Shown: positions 9,576 through 18,896 of the stretch, in pieces | Layout of the letters: each line of letters begins with the position of its first letter | Position numbering within the stretch: position 1 is the stretch's first letter | Assembly: GCA_009602725.1 (NCBI GenBank) | Contig: WELB01000038.1 | Location: 607,604 to 637,418, forward strand | Direction of reading: 5' to 3' | DNA: 29,815 nt | Origin: Spirogloea muscicola | Lineage: Eukaryota; Streptophyta; Zygnematophyceae; Spirogloeales; Spirogloeaceae | Program-made: the position numbers and the translations under genes | The notes under the pieces: model-generated | Told to the model about the DNA's origin: nothing | Database searches by the model: none | The model's input: the letters and a program-made list of their open reading frames with translations, nothing else

Positions 9576-9916
9576 TGTGACATCTCTGCATCTAAACACA
9601 CAGTTAAAGTCAGGGTGTCCTGGTTTGGATTCGAGCATAGGGTGTTTTGGAGACAACCCTCATACAGGAGAACGCCAACGCACATACGCGCACAGAGCGC
9701 AGCGCAAGTCTTACCCTGAGGCACCGCCCTAGGGCGGTGACTCTACCAATAGACTTACGGAGAGCCGGCAGGGCCCGCAGCAATGAGCTGCGGCGACGGG
9801 CTGGCAGCAGGCGGCAGCAGCAAAGCTGTGGCGGCGGCGGCAGCAGCAGGCAGCAGCGGGGCTGGCTAGGCAGCAGCGGGCTGTGTATCTCTCGGGCGTT
9901 GGTCCGACTGAGCAGT
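9576..9916 (-). repeat. 5' LTR of chromovirus B, truncated
   Basis: This matches 3357-3697 of the 3' LTR with about nine substitutions, sharing variants the other LTR copies lack (GCGCAAGTCT and GTGTATCTCTCGG). Homology ends exactly after GACTGAGCAGT at 9916. The missing half would have carried the U3 promoter region. Confidence 0.88.
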
Positions 9917-10482
9917 GAAGCACTAGCGCATCGGCGCAGCGGACGGTAGGCCCTTTGGCGCCGCCGTCCGGCTACACCTCCTAGGTGCAAGCCGGCGCAG
10001 CAGGCCCAGCAGCAGAGTGCGGCGGCGGCTGCGGTGGCGAGCAGCGGCAAGGCTGCTCCTGAGCTTCACTGCTTCGAACTGCTCGTCGAGCTTCAGCCCC
10101 CAAGGCTCCTCGTGCTTCCCCGTGCCCATTCCCCTCCAGGGGGTCGCCCCAAGGCCCGCCTTGCGGCGGGCCAAAGATCCCCCGTTTGAACGGGCGAATC
10201 CTGGCGAGAGGTATCTCTGTACGGGCGGGGCCCGCCCCTGGGCGGACCACTTGCCCGGCAAGCCAGCCCGCCACCTGGCGGGCCCACTTGTCCCAAATAG
10301 CCGGTCATGTACTGCCAGTAGAGCCATGTGGCTTAATCAAACGGCTGGTTCATTACACTGGGGGCTGAGACACGGACACCAGTTGGGATCATTGAAGCTG
10401 CAAGAGCGGCGCAGCCCTGCTGCTGCGCCTGCTGCTGCTGCCCGCCGAAGGACGCTGCCGGCTCGCTGCAAGGCGTCCGTGG
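9917..10482 (+). repeat. Patchwork of C-family LTR fragments
   Basis: 9917-10070 matches 20958-21118 (AAGCACTAGCGCAT, GCCGGCGCAGCAGGCCC, GGCAAGGCTGCTCCTG), which is a C-family LTR read backwards. 10368-10482 matches 13405-13480 in the forward direction (GAGACACGGACACCAGTT, then GACGCTGCCGGCTCGCTGCA). Two orientations within 570 bp imply rearrangement. 10140-10330 is rich in GGCGGGCC inverted repeats and I recognise nothing in it. Confidence 0.6.
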
Positions 10483-10990
10483 CCGTGCCGTATGAGCTGA
10501 CTTGTGACGCCTCATTGACCGGCATTGGTTGCCGTGCTCTTGCAAGAAGGCCACCCAATAGCGTTCGTGAGTCGCCTGCTGGTCCCGCAGCGCAACATTA
10601 CACTATGGGTTAGCAAGAGCTGCTGGCTGTGGTGCACGCCATACGCAATTGGCGTTGCTACCTGGAAGATGTAGACTTCACAATAGTCACGGATCATTGC
10701 CAGTTGACTTACTTCCACACTCAACAGCAACTGACGAGGCGGCTAGCTCGGTGATCTAAACGGTGGCATCATTCCACTTCCAGTGGGAGTACCGCTCTGG
10801 AAGGCTCGATGTTGCGGACCCGGTGATCTGCAACATTGCAGGGGCTGCTGCAATGCTTGCCTCGAACGCATCGCGAGATGCGGATGCCAGGCATGCGTCC
10901 TACTCGTGGCGCTTCTCGGCAACCGACTGCCAACCTCTCTGATGTGCGTACTCTGATGGGTATGGTACAGACCCTTGGTTTGCGGAGACA
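10483..10990 (+). pseudogene. Chromovirus C RNase H remnant
   Basis: Starts VPYELTCDASLTGIG, then needs frame changes to read LLQEGHP, ELLAVVHAIRNWRCYLED and FTIVTDHCQLTYFHTQQQL. Stops follow (for example after TRRLAR). The order and wording match the RNase H of element B. Confidence 0.82.
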
Positions 10991-10999
10991 ACTAACGTA

Positions 11000-11760
11000 C
11001 GCACACTCTCCAATGACAGTGGCTTATGGTGGCACGGCGACGCCATTGTGGTTCGGGACTACAAGGCTGTGCGGAGCACCATCATGCAGGAGCTGCATGA
11101 TACGCCATACATTGGTCATCTGGGAGTTGGTAAGACCAAGAGGCTGTGAAGAGCCTTTTCTGGTGGCCCAGGCACACGCTTTGAGGCAACGCTGTGCCAC
11201 ATGCCAACGAAGCAAGGCAATTTCTGGCAAGTCGCCCATAAATTCCACCACTAAAAAACTCCTGAGCGGAATTGGGCTGATGAGAGTTTTGATTGGATCA
11301 CACAATTGCTCAAGGATTTGGTGCCATTAACGTCTTTGTGGATCGGTTGAGCATGATGGTACCTTTTGCTCCACACGACTACGCGTGCTTCGGCAGAGGA
11401 CTTTGCTGGCATTTTTGGGAATCAGGTGTGGAAGTTGCAAGGCGTGGCCGAAAGGATGGTATTTGACCTCGATCTTAGCTTTACGGGTCACTTCTGACAA
11501 GAAGTATGCAAGCTTTTTGGCACTGAGCAGGCCAAGTTCATTGCCTTCCATCCCCAATGCGATGGATGGCCAAGTCGTGAGGGTGATTCGGCTTCTGGAG
11601 GACATGCTAGGGCCTTTTTCCAACCCAAGTCCGACTGACTGGGATGATTCGGCTCGGCCGAATAAGAGGAGGCGCGCAGTGCGCATGAGATTGAAAGGGA
11701 GGCCAATTCTAGCCTTGCAAATGTCCTGTTGACTGGGTAGTGAGCTGGCTAAGGGGGAAT
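11000..11760 (+). pseudogene. Chromovirus C integrase remnant
   Basis: Recognisable pieces are the zinc region (LHDTPYIGHLGVGKTKRL), the CATCQRSKA motif around 11195, a decayed catalytic core, the trace of FHPQxDGQ around 11545 now read as FHPQCDG, and RLLEDMLGPFSNPSPTDWDD. No single frame survives. Confidence 0.75.
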
Positions 11761-11879
11761 ATGCTTTGAAGAAATACCTATCATGAGTCCACCAGATAGA
11801 GACCCTTCTTCATCAATGACGGTAAGCATACCTTTGCAAGTGGGGAGGCCGGAGTGCGTTCCGGTCACTGTCGCCTTTA

Positions 11880-12503
11880 CTGGAAACCTCTTGGAAGCCC
11901 AATGACTGGCTTGGCATTTCTTGGAGATCGTCCAGAAGAGGCAGAATGCTCATGCTGACCTACGTCGGAAGGATGCATCCTTCGACGTGGGTGCTCAAGT
12001 ACTGTTTAGTACAAAGCACCTCTCCTTGCGGGCAGTGGGTACGCACAAGTTGCTAACCAAGTGGGTTGGACCTTTCCCCGTGGAACGCCTTGTTGGCAAG
12101 GTGTCCTATGAGCTCGTCATAGTGGAAGACTCGCAAAGTATTCCACGTGTCCCAGCTCCGGGCCTTCCGTTCGGATGGCCGCGTCCAACCGCCCCCACCT
12201 CCTGTCTTGCTCGAGGATGAGTTTGAGTACGAGGTGGAGGAAATCTTGTCACACCGGGACAATTTCCGTGGGCGTAAGGCCCGTGAGTATCTCGTGAAGT
12301 GGCTCGGCTATGGGCCTGAGCACAACACGTGGGAATCTGCCGCCAATCTTGCGAATTGCCCGTCAACTTTCGGGGAGTACTTCGCACAGGGTGGTAACTC
12401 TCCTCCACTACGTAAAGGCCGGAACCATTGGATGTACGCTCCTTTGCTTGTTTCCTGTTCCCGCGGACGTGAATATCTAAGTGAGGAGGGATGTAACGTT
12501 CCC
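11880..12503 (+). pseudogene. Chromovirus C C-terminal integrase and well-preserved chromodomain
   Basis: 11921-12110 encodes VQKRQNAHADLRRKDASFDV, GAQVLFSTKHLSLRAVGTHK and LLTKWVGPFPVERLVGKVSY. After a frameshift near 12130, 12147-12503 gives an uninterrupted chromodomain: YEVEEILSHRDNFRGRKARE, YLVKWLGYGPEHNTWESAAN, followed by a tail rich in Arg. The aromatic and hydrophobic cage positions expected in chromodomains (Y, W in KWLGY, W in NTWE) are all present. It is better preserved than the rest of the element. Confidence 0.85.
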
Positions 12504-13671
12504 ACTTACTGTAAGCGTTTACCCAGGCGGTTGCGCTTTACCCAATCGGCACGTGGACGACCTGGCCTGGCCAGGCGGTCCCGCACGGGGGCCTTGGGGG
12601 GGCGGTGTCCACCCTGGCGCCCCGCCCCGACCGACCTGGCCTGGGCCAGGTGGTCGCTCACAGGGCCTCGGTTGCGCAGTGTCCACTCTGGCGCCCAGCG
12701 CACGGGGCTGCGGTGGCACGGTGTCCACCCTGGCCCTCGGCGCTGTTGGAAATTGGGTGTTAACCTGTGATTAATTAGGTAGACTTGGCTGATGGAAAGC
12801 CATAGTGCTAATCTAACCCAGGTAGATGGTGGGCGCATGGCGGTGCCACCTTGCAGTGCCAGATATCGGTGCTTATGTCAGCACCGGACAGCTGTTGCGA
12901 CAGGTGTCCAGTAATGACGCGTGTCATGCTACGTGTCAAGCTCTGAGACTATGGACACCCCCACCTAAAGAAGGGCACTGCCTACCCCACAGCTCAGTCA
13001 CCCCCGTCCAGTCTCGGTCTCTCTTTGCCTCTGCTGCTCCCCGCGCCGCTCCCAGCTGCTGGTCAGACACTCTCGCTTAGCCCTCGCTTAACCGACCCCT
13101 CAACTCCTGTACAATTAGCAGTGTTGGAGACTGCTAACCCCTGAAAAACGCGAAATGGCGCAGGGGGCCGCGGTGGCACGGTGTCCACCCTGGCGGCCCG
13201 CGCACGGGGGCCGCGGTGGAGCGGTGTCGACCCCGGCGCCTCGACACGTCGGCCCCGACAGCGGCCTTCCCCGAGACAGGCCTGCCCCTCGGGGCGGGCC
13301 GCATGCCGCCCGCCCCGCAAGGTGGGCCATGGAGTGAACCCATGCGCCCCTGGACGGGGGACGGCACCGGGAGCACAAGGAGTCTGAAGGAAAAGACAGG
13401 CAGAGACACGGACACCAGTTCGGATCATTGAAGCCCCATGAAGGGACGCTGCCGGCTCGCTGCAAGGCGTCCGTGGCCGGTCCTTGGCGAGCTAGCTGCG
13501 GGCTGGTGCCCGGGAGGTGGAGACGCCGCCTGACGGCGGCACCATAGGGCAAGACTTTCGCTGCGCGCTGAGGTGCTTCACGGTGTAGGGATTTGCTCCT
13601 ATATACCTACGTCCGAACCCCAATGAGGACTTGACCGCCTAATTGCCCTGTCTAGGGGTCGAGTCATGACA
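12492..13671 (+). repeat. 3' LTR of chromovirus C, split by a younger insertion
   Basis: The LTR starts TGTAACGTTCCC after the purine tract and ends near GAGTCATGACA (13671). Its last part (13495-13671) matches, inverted, 20868-21060 and 23749-23815. It carries a minisatellite with core GGTGTCCACCCTGGCG seen near 12607, 12679, 12720, 13179 and, diverged, 13226. Without the 413-bp insert and its duplication it would be about 760 bp. Confidence 0.75.
12744..13156 (+). mobile_element. Probable solo LTR (copia-like) inside C's LTR
   Basis: 413 bp with lower GC than its surroundings, starting TGTTGGAAATTGGGTG, a start common in Ty1/copia LTRs. It is flanked by GGCGC on both sides (12739-12743 and 13157-13161), which fits a 5-bp target duplication, and it interrupts the minisatellite of the host LTR. 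Against this, the end reads ...GCGAAAT rather than CA, and the flank is GC-rich, so a chance repeat is possible. No coding capacity is seen. Confidence 0.45.
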
Positions 13672-13699
13672 GGCTCAAGGAGCAGGGTGCTGCTCCCAG

Positions 13700-14350
13700 G
13701 TGGGCGCGCGGAGGCGCCGAGAGCTCGGGCAGGGTAGGCAGGCGCCAGCCGTCGCTCAGGGCAGCTCGTCGTGCACTGAGCTGGAGCTGGTTAAGGCAAA
13801 CCTGGCGGAGTTGTGGGTCATGCTGGTGCAGGCAGACCAGAGGAAGAGGGACGAGGAGGAGGCGGCTCACCGCCTGCGCTACCGCTTGGACGAGGACGAG
13901 GAGGTGGTGGCCGCTTGGGAGAAGGAGGAGTTCGATCACCTCCTGCGCTACGGCTTGGTCGTGGAGGTGGTGGACGCTGGGATAGCCGGACGGCCGGGAG
14001 CGGCTGTCGCTGGCTGTGGGGCCCAGCAGCAGGAGGCTAGGGGGGGGGGGAGATCACGGCAGGAGCAGGTGGGAGCAGGGGAGGAGAAGCTGCCCCACGA
14101 GTGTGATGATGAGGAGGTGCGGCAACGCTTGCTTGTGAGGGCAGTTGCTGTACGGAGTTCGACCGGAGTGAAGGTGCTCCCAGCAGGACAGGAGTCGTCT
14201 GTGGCGGCCGACGAGGAGCGCGCTGTAGCAGAGGAGGCTCCACAGGGAGCGCGGCGTGGAAGTCGGCATCGGAAGAACGCTGAGGAAGGGCCTGGCCGCC
14301 GTGGAGGAAGGCCGCTCCAGGTTGGGAGACCCTCCAGCACATGGAGGTGA
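13700..14350 (+). CDS. Unrecognised Glu/Arg-rich open frame upstream of LINE copy L2
   Basis: A 216-codon open frame with a predicted helical, coiled-coil-like stretch (CTELELVKANLAELWVMLVQ and RKRDEEEAAHRLRYRLDEDE) and a low-complexity second half. It is not in frame with the LINE block that begins at 14341. I do not recognise the family. It could be an upstream part of the LINE, a gag-like piece, or a chance frame in purine-rich DNA (the G run at 14040-14050 suggests low complexity). Confidence 0.3.
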   Translation: MGARRRRELGQGRQAPAVAQGSSSCTELELVKANLAELWVMLVQADQRKRDEEEAAHRLRYRLDEDEEVVAAWEKEEFDHLLRYGLVVEVVDAGIAGRPGAAVAGCGAQQQEARGGGRSRQEQVGAGEEKLPHECDDEEVRQRLLVRAVAVRSSTGVKVLPAGQESSVAADEERAVAEEAPQGARRGSRHRKNAEEGPGRRGGRPLQVGRPSSTWR

Positions 14351-15620
14351 AGGTGGCCGTGAAGGTGGCCGAACAGAAGAAGTTGCACAAGTACAAGGAC
14401 CACCCTGCCGTGAGACCTATTATGTGACACATCTGCTCTAATCACACAGTTGGAGTTAGAATGTCCTGGTTTGGATTCGAGCATAGGGTGTTTTGGAGAC
14501 AACCCTCTCAGGAGAACGCCAACGCACATACGCGCACAGAGCGCAGCGGAAGTCTTACCCTGAGGCACCGCCCTAGGGCGGTGACTCTACCAATAGACTT
14601 ACAGAGAGCCGGCAGGGCCCGCAGCATGAGCTGCGGCGACGGGCTGGCAGCAGGCGGCAGCAGCAGAGCTGTGGCGGCGGCGGCAGCAGCGGGGATGGCT
14701 AGGCAGCCGCAGGGCTGTGTCTCTCTCGGGCGTTGGTCGACTGAGGAGTCTAACCAAGGCCCACTACTTATAGCGGTTCTCCTGCCACCCCTCCCCTGAG
14801 GGTGTGACGAGGGTCGCCCCCAGGGCCCTCCTTCGGAGGGGCGGGCCTGACAAGGGGACACGACAAATTTAACAGGCTGGCACACAGGGCCAGAGGTCTG
14901 TAGCACGAGTCCAAGGGACTAGCGCCAAGAGGCCGGCGCGCGAGTCCAAGGGGCTGGCGCGCTGCACAGCATGAGTCCAGGGGACTAGCGCCAAGAGGCC
15001 GGCGCGCGAGTCCAAGGGACTGGGGCCATGCGGACACAGGACCGAGGCCATGCAGCCATGAGGCCGAGAGAGCTGTTCAATCCGGTCGGCCCGCGGGGCG
15101 CCGGCCTGAGGGAGAGCTGACCCACCCGGCCGGCCTGCAGGGCGTGAGCCCGAGGCGTGCCGACAGGGTACGGAGCACGGGACCCTCGAACCGTACTGAG
15201 CTACACGGAGTGCAGCCAAGCTACCCGCACCGTTTGGGACTCCAAACGGTAGATACGCTACGCTCATGTACGATTATCGCGCGCTGTTAGCACCTTCAAA
15301 CGGCGGAAACGTTACATTTTACCCCCTTGGCCATGGACATCCATGGGTGTTACGGGGATCGGTGGTCCTTGTTATTTCGCTGCTGGCATCTCAAGCTGAC
15401 CAGCGGCGCCGGGGACAGGGTGCCCTTCCCGGTGGCTCGGTGCCTTTGGGTCTTGTGTCCTGCTACCGCATGCGTTTGTCTATGTCCTACAGCGGTCCCA
15501 AGCGCTTGCTTTGCACCGCCGCGCGGTCGAGCCCTTGCAGCAGCCTCTGGCTTGCGCAGCGGGGTTGCTCTTCCTCCGCTCAGCTCATTTGACTTCCTAC
15601 TGCTGACACGGGGGTACTTA
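14341..15620 (+). pseudogene. LINE copy L2, C-terminal part split by solo LTR D
   Basis: 14341-14422 encodes KVAEQKKLHKYKDHPAVRPI, which matches AEQKKLRHYSDYP of copy L4 and KYADHPDGDEF of L3. The sequence resumes after LTR D at 15322 with PLAMDIHGCYGDRW, matching PLAIDTHGALGARW of L1. It continues through RGRALAAASG to LLLTRGY at about 15620. Taking out the LTR and one 5-bp flank puts both sides in one frame. In L2 the stop after RGY is changed (TTA). Further frameshifts lie between 15400 and 15540. Confidence 0.65.
14423..15316 (-). repeat. Solo LTR D
   Basis: 894 bp; minus strand starts TGTAACGTTTCCGCC (15316) and ends GTGTCACA (14423). Neither side shows a purine tract or primer site, as expected for a solo LTR. 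The flanks TATTA (14418-14422) and TTTTA (15317-15321) agree at 4 of 5 positions. It contains a tandem duplication of about 66 bp (14904-14969 and 14970-15030) and a perfect 9-bp hairpin, ACCGTTTGG-GACT-CCAAACGGT (15229-15250). Closest relative in the window: LTR F. Confidence 0.85.
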
Positions 15621-15622
15621 GA

Positions 15623-15718
15623 GCGCCCTGGCTGCCTAGCCTGTGGCTCCGTCATGAACACCTTTATGCATCTGGCTGGCTTTCACAGTCGCTCTTTTTA
15701 AGCATCAGCAGCCGCTTA
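15623..15718 (+). repeat. Dispersed repeat shared with 28817-28910
   Basis: Both copies contain CCCTGGCTGCCTAGCC, GTGGCTCCGTCATGAACACC, TATGCATCTGGCTGGCTTTC and CAGCAGCCGCTT with few differences. In L2 it directly follows the LLLTRGY end, so it is probably part of a LINE 3' tail variant. Confidence 0.7.
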
Positions 15719-16031
15719 TACATAGCACATGGCTGGGGGTGAGCGAGACGTGAGCGAGACGGCCACCTTCTGCGTGGGATGAAGGGTGGCGGGGAGCCCG
15801 TGATGGGCGTGGACAACCCAGAGCGCTGGGTGGTGATCTCCGAGGAGCGTTGGAGCTCTTCCGTTCGTGGGAGGCGCTGGGCATAGCGCAGTTGTAGTGA
15901 GGACGCTAAAACTCCCGGGGATGCAGCTGCCTAGATCCCAGGCAGGGGGGGGGGGGTGTGTGATGACGGTCTTGCCACATTCTTTGCATGCCTGTTGACC
16001 TGGTAGTGAGGCCATGCAGGGCAGGTTGCTG
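15719..16031. other. No gene recognised
   Basis: Holds a run of 12 G around 15946-15957 and a short repeat (GAGCGAGACGTGAGCGAGACG, in parts). No frame resembles a known family. Confidence 0.5.
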
Positions 16032-16800
16032 CTAGTCAGGCAGAGTCCTGGTCTGTAGGTGGAGTTCCAGACAATGACGCGTGGTGAGCGCTATACGGGC
16101 AGGCACGACATTTGCACGCAGCAATTGCAGGACATGCTGCAGGTGCAGTACGTGGTCCTCAGGCGTTATTCTGAACACCAGTCTGCTATTCAAGAGCCAG
16201 CACAGAGTCACACAGTAGGGGCCAAAGACTTTCGTCATCACAACCTGACACGTGGCGAGTGCTTTCGGTGAAACCAAACCTGCACATCTTGCAGCAGAAT
16301 TAGCCGAGCGGCTTACAACAAGGCAAGTACGGAACTTCCTCAAATGTGAGACCAAAATTGTCATATCCACTTTGGAAAGGCCAGGGAGCTATGCACACAA
16401 GTTCCTCAATACAATCTCACAGAACATCAATGCTAAGCAAAAGGCATGCTATCTTGACAGTGAGCTCGTTCAGAGCTCATAATTGATGCACATCCGAGAT
16501 TCCAGCCTACTTTACAACGAAGAGGATGGGTGCACCGCACGACGATCGTCAAGAGTCACAGCATGTGAGAACACAACACTCACAGCAGAGTCAGGGGGAG
16601 ACTCTGTGCGCATCATCACAATGAGATACTCAGCCAAAGCTTCATGTAAGAGTACGTCTTCAAATATAGCTTTCCGACTCAGCTTGCCAGGATGCTGGTC
16701 ACAGCGATACCATACAGATCAACCCTTTGATAACCAAAGGCGGAGACTAGTTTACACAAAATGCATTAGTCGACTGAAGGCATCACATGCCGGCAGCTTA
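16032..16800 (-). pseudogene. Chromovirus RT scrap
   Basis: On the minus strand, traces of Ty3/gypsy RT in the right order: GAPILF and the SDVHQL region (16540-16480), ATCQVVMTKVFGP (about 16250-16210), a broken active-site region, and PEDHVLHLQHVLQLLRANVV (16160-16100). The stretch AGAGTCAGGGGGAGACTC near 16588 matches 7010-7026 of element B. It is more diverged than A or B. No LTR was found next to it, and 16801-16950 is unassigned. Confidence 0.7.
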
Positions 16801-16959
16801 CACTCCAGTGCGCAATAACACTCAAGCACATAGCTGGGCCAACGGCGCCGTCTTCAACATGCAGCATAAGGGCTTACCTTACGTACTCGGGCAGGACATA
16901 GGGCCGCACATGGTCTCGTCCATACACGTGATTAAGTTGGCACCTTGTCGATTCTTTTC

Positions 16960-17320
16960 GGGCTGGCCCCTTCTCGTCCTTTGTTCACTCTTTTCTGGGC
17001 TGGCTTTTCCCAGCCCCTATCCTCCGAGGGCGAGTGCTTCTTTCTTTTGTGTTATGTAGCCCTGTTTAGTTGCCCTAGACTCTGCCTGAACAATGTATCG
17101 GCTTGAATTGGCCTCAATTCAATTTCATGCGCCCCGCGCGCCTTCTCTCTCTTTCACAGCCCTTGCCCCCATTGGGAAAGCCACTTCTCTCTCTGTTGTT
17201 TGCCCCTTCGAAATTTGTTATTTCCTTTCTCTTGGCTGGCCAATTATAGCCAACGCCCTTTTCGAAGAAGTGCTCGCCCATAGAGAAGAGGGCTAGCAAA
17301 GCCAGCCCAACAGTAATGGA
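16960..17320. repeat. LINE-tail repeats in head-to-head arrangement
   Basis: 16970-17050 repeats the L1 tail in plus orientation with hairpin GGGCTGG-CTTTTC-CCAGCCC (16997-17016). 17081-17147 is a copy of the dispersed CTGCCTGAACAATGTAT-ATTGGCCTC-GCGCGCCTTCTCTC block. 17160-17320 reads as the same tail inverted, with hairpin 17290-17308 and the TGGGCGAGCACTTCTTC block. Confidence 0.6.
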
Positions 17321-17329
17321 CAATGTCCA

Positions 17330-17812
17330 AAGCCAAAAAAAGAGGAGCCGAAGAAGGAGGCACTCCGCCGAGACCCAGAGGCGGCGGCCACAGCCCGTCC
17401 TGCTTGTTGAGCTGGGCTCTTCGTTAGTACCGAATTTGGGCTCACCGAAAGCCCAGGACTCGGAGCATTACCATCGTCACTCAGTCAAAGCTCGAGCGAT
17501 GGAGAAGCGGCGCTCTTGAAGGGAGTGCCGCGCTCCTTCCTCGCCTTCTTGCCCATGGTGGTGACGGCGGCAGGGTCCGGCAGGAAGCAGGCCAGCAGCG
17601 ACTCAAGGCAGGTGGCGTGGGCGCTGGCAAGCAAGCAGCAGTGGGGGTGAAAGGAGCTCGGTAGCCCCTGTTGGCAGTGTGAGCTTATGCCTGCTGACCC
17701 ACCCCCTTTACTGATGGAAGAATAACGATACACGGAGCACAGCGGTCCCGGCGGGTCAGCCCACTGGGAGCCCGAAGGGGGCCGGCTGCAGAGCCGGCCC
17801 AAAAGTAATCCG
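17330..17812. other. Unassigned stretch with a strong hairpin
   Basis: No protein family recognised; the minus frame 17802-17485 ends KKARKERGTPFKSAASP but has no other support. A perfect 9-bp hairpin, GGGCCGGCT-GCAG-AGCCGGCCC, lies at 17779-17800, just downstream of the coding end of minus-strand copy L3, where other LINE copies carry their tail hairpin. Confidence 0.4.
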
Positions 17813-18896
17813 TTAAGCTAGCCGGTCAGGGTGTGGGGCACAGGTGTGAGGCACAATCTCACACGTGTGGACGGCGTGGGCAAGGGATCTTTGGAACGAT
17901 ACCGCCAGATGCATGCGGAAGACCTGGGCCAATGAACCAACGGCGGGCAGCGCCCCTGCCGGGCAGCGCCCCTGCCAGACCCGGCCGCCGGTCAACGGCC
18001 TGACGGGCAAGCCGCTGGACGAGATCCAGCCAGCGGCTGCCCGAAGCCCCGTGGACGTCGATCGCCAGGGCCGCGAATTCGTCACCATCCGGGTGGTCGG
18101 CATATTTTCGCTGTTTACCCCAGGCCGCCAGGCCGACGCGCGCCCTGCAAACGAGGCAGACCTGGTGGGGTTGGCGGAGTCGATGCAGTCAGTTGTCACC
18201 ACGTCGGCGATGATGCGGGGACAGCCGCCGGGCGAGATGGCGACCAGGTCGGCGCGTCGTGTATGGGGCTGGCCGTCCGTGTAACGTTTCCTCCGTTTGA
18301 GAGGGCTAACGGTGCGCGATGACCTTACAAGAGCGTAGCAAATCTACCGTTTGGAGTCCCAAACGGTGCGGGTAACTTGGCTGCACTCCGTGTAGCTAAG
18401 TACGGTTCGAGGGTTCCCGGGCTCCGTACCCCGTCCGCACGCCTCGGTCTCACGCCCTACGAGCTGGCCGGGTGGGTCAGCTCTCCTTCAGGCCAGCGCC
18501 TTGCGGGCTGGCCGGGTGGGCCAGCTCTCCCTCAGGCCATGCGAGCTGGCCGGGTGGGCCAGCTCTCCCTCAGCAGTACCCTGCGGGTTGGCCGGATTGG
18601 CCAGCTCTCCCGGCCTCATGGCCGCATGGCCTCGGTCCTGTGTCATCATGGCCTCGGTCTCTTGGCCCTGTGAGCCAGGCTATTGGCCTGGCGCGCCACC
18701 TCCTTGGCGCTAGTCACTGTGCAGCGCGCCAGTCCCTTGAACTCGCGCGCCGGCCTCTTGGCGCTACTCCCTTGGACTCGTGCTACAGGCCTCTGGCCCT
18801 GTGTGCCAGCCTCTTGTATTCATCGTGTCCCCTTGTCAGGCCCGCCCCTCCGAGGGAGGGCCCTGGGGGCGACCCTCGTGACACCCTCAGGGGAGG

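Larger units (their letters stand above)
3357..9916 (-). mobile_element. Chromovirus B (Ty3/gypsy), nearly complete, 5' LTR truncated
   Basis: Parts found in order on the minus strand: 5' LTR (9916-9576), PBS (9575-9564), leader, gag (9162-8143), zinc knuckle (about 8060-7985), protease (7726-7025), RT (7236-6071), RNase H (6067-5432), integrase (5507-4382), chromodomain (4449-4183), purine tract (AAGTGGGGAGGTA, 4016-4028), 3' LTR (4015-3357). The two LTRs share private variants and differ at about nine of 341 comparable positions by eye, so they belong to one insertion of moderate age. Stops and frameshifts in every domain make it inactive. It lies in the RT of element A. Its 5' LTR stops abruptly at 9916, where another LTR family begins. 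Confidence 0.92.
10483..13671 (+). mobile_element. Chromovirus C (Ty3/gypsy), 5'-truncated
   Basis: Plus strand: RNase H, integrase, chromodomain, a purine tract (AAGTGAGGAGGGA at 12479-12491) and a 3' LTR starting TGTAACGTTCCC at 12492. Gag, protease and RT are absent; LTR-derived sequence runs straight into RNase H at about 10483. The coding part has many stops except over the chromodomain. Its LTR differs from those of A and B but shares the TGTAACGTTCCC start and a distant resemblance near the other end. Confidence 0.85.

Noticed and set aside
10017-10613. 198-codon plus-strand frame
   Set aside because: Runs from LTR fragments into RNase H; only its last part (from 10483) has real homology.
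12506-12838. 110-codon minus frame
   Set aside because: Falls across the LTR minisatellite and the inserted solo LTR; GC-rich chance frame.
17865-18284. 139-codon plus-strand frame
   Set aside because: Antisense shadow of LINE copy L3, whose minus-strand blocks match L1 and L4.
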